Shown piece by piece: positions 11,506 to 13,786 of a stretch of DNA of 13,786 nt (its first letter is position 1; every line of letters starts with the position of its first letter). The position numbers and the translations under genes are program-made. The stretch is from assembly GCA_002688965.1 (NCBI GenBank), contig NZEE01000020.1, positions 19,044-32,829 on the forward strand. Direction: 5' to 3'. Under the pieces are notes generated by a model. That model searched no databases. It saw only the letters and a program-made list of their open reading frames with translations, and was not told where the DNA came from. Source of the stretch: an archaeon. Its GTDB lineage: Archaea; Aenigmatarchaeota; Aenigmatarchaeia; GW2011-AR5; GCA-2688965.

Positions 11506-13786
11506 ATGGTTAAAGTTAGGTGGGAGAAGGTTGTCGAATATGATATGCCCGAAACTTTATTTAAGGATGCAGTAACTTGGGAAAAATCTATTAAAGCCCG
11601 ATTAAAAGGGCTACCTGCTCAAGCAGGGTCCAGATGGACAGGTGTTTTAGATGGTAATGCGAGCCGAAAAGAAACCCCTCCCTTGCAAACCGCATTGGCA
11701 AGTAGGATGGCGAATAAAGACGATGACGACCCTAAATCTCTTTCTGGCGGGGGAAAGGCAATGGCCCCTATCATCGGAGAATATAAAATTACTTTGGTTT
11801 CAGAAGAATCTATTGCTAAACAAATGAATACTTATTATGAGATATTAGATATATTAAATACAGATAAACAAGTTACTTCTTTTAATCCTACAACAGAGAT
11901 TGTTCAAGAAACGGGAGATGTTGAAGATGCGGTTGAAAGAGCAATTCATTATGTTCTATATAGTAGGCAAAAAACTATTGCTATAAAAAAGATTGTGGGC
12001 ATAGGTATGGGATTTATTTCTCCTAAATATTTACATCTAAAAAAGGAAATGAAAAATATTCCGGGTATGTTATCTAAAAGATATATTGAGATATTAAAGG
12101 AATTAGAAGGGGTTGAAGGAGATAAATTACTTAAATATGTAAAAAAGAAATATCCAGAAATTGAAAAATATATGGATAAGGGACCTCAAAAATTAGCATC
12201 TCCGATTGAGTTTTATCCGGTAGGAAAGGGATTGCCCATGACACATTTTGGATATATTCTTGACGATGAACCATGCGAATTAGATATTGAAAGTTGCATT
12301 AGATTAATTCGGCATGATAAAAAAGCATATGAAAGATTGCATCAATTAAAACCGGGCGGCCCTTTACACCCTGCCGATGAGGGGGGTAAATTCTATTTCA
12401 CTATATCCAATGACCCATTTATTAATATCACGAAATCAACAAGCAGATATTGGGAACAAAGAAGTTGTGAACGGGCATGGTGTGTGGGGGGGTCTGCTCA
12501 TCAAGGCTGTTATGATGATGTTGCACAGGGAAATATGAATTTGTTAGTTTGTGCAGGGCATAAGCCCCCGAAGGGTTGGCCGGATAATCAAAATAAAAAT
12601 GCGCCCTCTAACCCCCCAAAGGAAGGAGAGGTATTGGGTCGGCTAACGATTAGGTGGGGGTGGAGAGAAGGAGATAAAAATAAAGGTATAGGAATCGGAC
12701 CAGATAACAATTTTTATGGGATGCGAGGCATAGCACACTTGAAAGATGTGCAAAATAATCTTATTATGGCTCTTATGCAAATTGCAAAACATTACGGGTT
12801 GGCAGATTATAAACTGCTTGGTTTCACAGGGGCAGATTCAAAGGGTAAGTCCTATACTTATCGTGGTTCTGCCGATGCGGGAAATATGACATCGGGCAGA
12901 CTCACATATCCCGGTAAGGGCGAAATTAAGGAAGGCGTGGCAATTAATTTTGATATGGCGGCGGCTCAAGCCCCAGACATTCAGTATGGTGCATTGAATA
13001 GAGTTTCAAGAAGGCATATTGATATTGAAGTTAGGAGAGCGTTGGCTCGGAATACTAGTATTTGGGCGGTTGAAGGTGGCGAGGCTTGTATTGCTAGATT
13101 GATTGAATCTAACGACCAAGAGATTCACAGACTTATTGCGGGAAACCCTATTGCACATTCAGAAGCCATTTATGCTATCGCCCAAACTATGTATAAAGTG
13201 TTCCCCGATTTAGAGGGTGCATGGATGAACGATAATACGATTGATAATATAATCTTGAGAAATCCAAAATGTAATCAAGAAACGAGAGATTTCATTCAGA
13301 AGAACCATAAAGGGTATAAAAGACCTGCTGGCCGAGTATGGGATGAAAAGAAACAAGCAAGTGTGAATAAATTTGCTAAAATTACGCCTTTTGAAATTAT
13401 TACTTTCGGTTTAGGTTCAGTAGCATTAAATCAAGAAATAAATGGATTAGGTAGGGGATATGCCCCTATGAGGTCATATAAACCAAACCCATTTACCTTA
13501 GAATCCTTGACTTCCAGAAAAATAGGACACATTTTATCTAAATTAAATGTAGTAAAGAGAGAACACCCCATCGTGGTAGGGTATGATTATTCTTATAACG
13601 AAGATAACGAATATAAAAATGTTATTAATCACAAAAAAAGCGTATTATATAATTATTTGCTTGCCACAAACAGTTTTTCCACTACTAACAATACAGAAAT
13701 TCAAATGATTTATGAATATATTATCTTAATGCACTTATTATATTGTCCTAATTTAACAAATAAACAGTTTTGCACTATTTTATTAA
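11506..13786 (+). CDS. Large unrecognised protein, C-terminus beyond window
   Basis: An open frame from ATG 11506 to the window end without a stop, at least 760 codons and the largest gene here. The N-terminal 90 residues are basic with a Gly-rich spacer (SLSGGGKAM). Residues 95-230 are helical. A conserved-looking block lies at 311-405: STSRYWEQRSCERAWC (C321, C326), a D-D-V-A-Q-G-N segment, GRLTIRW (378-384) and IGIGPDNNFYG (395-405). It loosely recalls an S-C ... R-x-x-x-R ... Y-G pattern that I associate with large uncharacterised phage proteins. Residues about 505-605 alternate short helices with L-A-R-N and I-A-G-N-P turns, like HEAT/LRV-type solenoid repeats. There is no signal peptide or clear membrane segment. 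Class A promoter control links it to the surface cassette, so a structural or virion role is the best guess, unproven. Confidence 0.85.
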   Translation, partial: MVKVRWEKVVEYDMPETLFKDAVTWEKSIKARLKGLPAQAGSRWTGVLDGNASRKETPPLQTALASRMANKDDDDPKSLSGGGKAMAPIIGEYKITLVSEESIAKQMNTYYEILDILNTDKQVTSFNPTTEIVQETGDVEDAVERAIHYVLYSRQKTIAIKKIVGIGMGFISPKYLHLKKEMKNIPGMLSKRYIEILKELEGVEGDKLLKYVKKKYPEIEKYMDKGPQKLASPIEFYPVGKGLPMTHFGYILDDEPCELDIESCIRLIRHDKKAYERLHQLKPGGPLHPADEGGKFYFTISNDPFINITKSTSRYWEQRSCERAWCVGGSAHQGCYDDVAQGNMNLLVCAGHKPPKGWPDNQNKNAPSNPPKEGEVLGRLTIRWGWREGDKNKGIGIGPDNNFYGMRGIAHLKDVQNNLIMALMQIAKHYGLADYKLLGFTGADSKGKSYTYRGSADAGNMTSGRLTYPGKGEIKEGVAINFDMAAAQAPDIQYGALNRVSRRHIDIEVRRALARNTSIWAVEGGEACIARLIESNDQEIHRLIAGNPIAHSEAIYAIAQTMYKVFPDLEGAWMNDNTIDNIILRNPKCNQETRDFIQKNHKGYKRPAGRVWDEKKQASVNKFAKITPFEIITFGLGSVALNQEINGLGRGYAPMRSYKPNPFTLESLTSRKIGHILSKLNVVKREHPIVVGYDYSYNEDNEYKNVINHKKSVLYNYLLATNSFSTTNNTEIQMIYEYIILMHLLYCPNLTNKQFCTILL

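Overview
The window looks like part of an archaeal virus or closely related mobile element, not a host chromosome. It is AT-rich and gene-dense. Nearly every gene or operon start has an archaeal TATA box about 21-30 nt before the ATG, which is leaderless-type spacing. The recognisable genes are a PCNA sliding clamp, an ERCC4/XPF-type nuclease, a FEN1/T4 RNase H-like 5' nuclease, a probable PD-(D/E)XK nuclease, a DNA methyltransferase fragment and a nucleoside-deoxyribosyltransferase-like protein. There are no ribosomal, tRNA or metabolic genes. A Cys-rich motif resembling a repeat common in marine proteins (D-x-x-A-L-N-Y-x-N-P) hints at a marine host, perhaps Poseidoniales-like. That host guess is inference only.

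Layout. 1-288: the 3' end of a beta-class DNA methyltransferase. 320-904: an operon of three small proteins (coiled coil plus Cys cluster, membrane protein, zinc ribbon). 936-2216: a Cys-motif plus OB-fold protein. 2242-2850: a deoxyribosyltransferase-like protein. 2890-5670: a cassette of four proteins with a related N-terminal tag and a C-terminal membrane anchor, each with its own promoter, plus one small membrane protein. 5701-5895 (minus): a zinc ribbon. 5962-7257: two nucleases. 7254-8099 and 8777-9031 (both minus): two proteins sharing a C-terminal domain, with a small basic Cys-rich gene and an acidic gene between them. 9094-9863: ERCC4 nuclease and a tiny membrane peptide. 9902-11470: an unknown gene, then PCNA with three small SD-led genes. 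11506 to the window end: an open frame of at least 760 codons for a large unrecognised protein.

The main new observation is a promoter grammar. Class B, TTATATAGGT (six exact copies and two TTAAATAGGT variants), has its first G 22-23 nt before the start codon and drives replication, nuclease and small regulatory-looking genes. Class A, TTTATATATCAA (four exact copies and two variants), has its C exactly 21 nt before the ATG and drives the four membrane-anchored proteins, the large unknown protein and one zinc-ribbon protein. This looks like two temporal or regulatory gene classes, for example replication versus virion/surface. The fixed spacing also corrects several start codons (936, 8161, 9902, 10214). 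Genes inside operons instead carry Shine-Dalgarno-like sequences next to or overlapping the preceding stop codon, so first genes look leaderless and internal genes SD-led.

All coding calls come from reading the sequence. No homology search was possible. No convincing terminator, tRNA, CRISPR array or insertion sequence was seen, and no gene-free stretch exceeds 300 bases.
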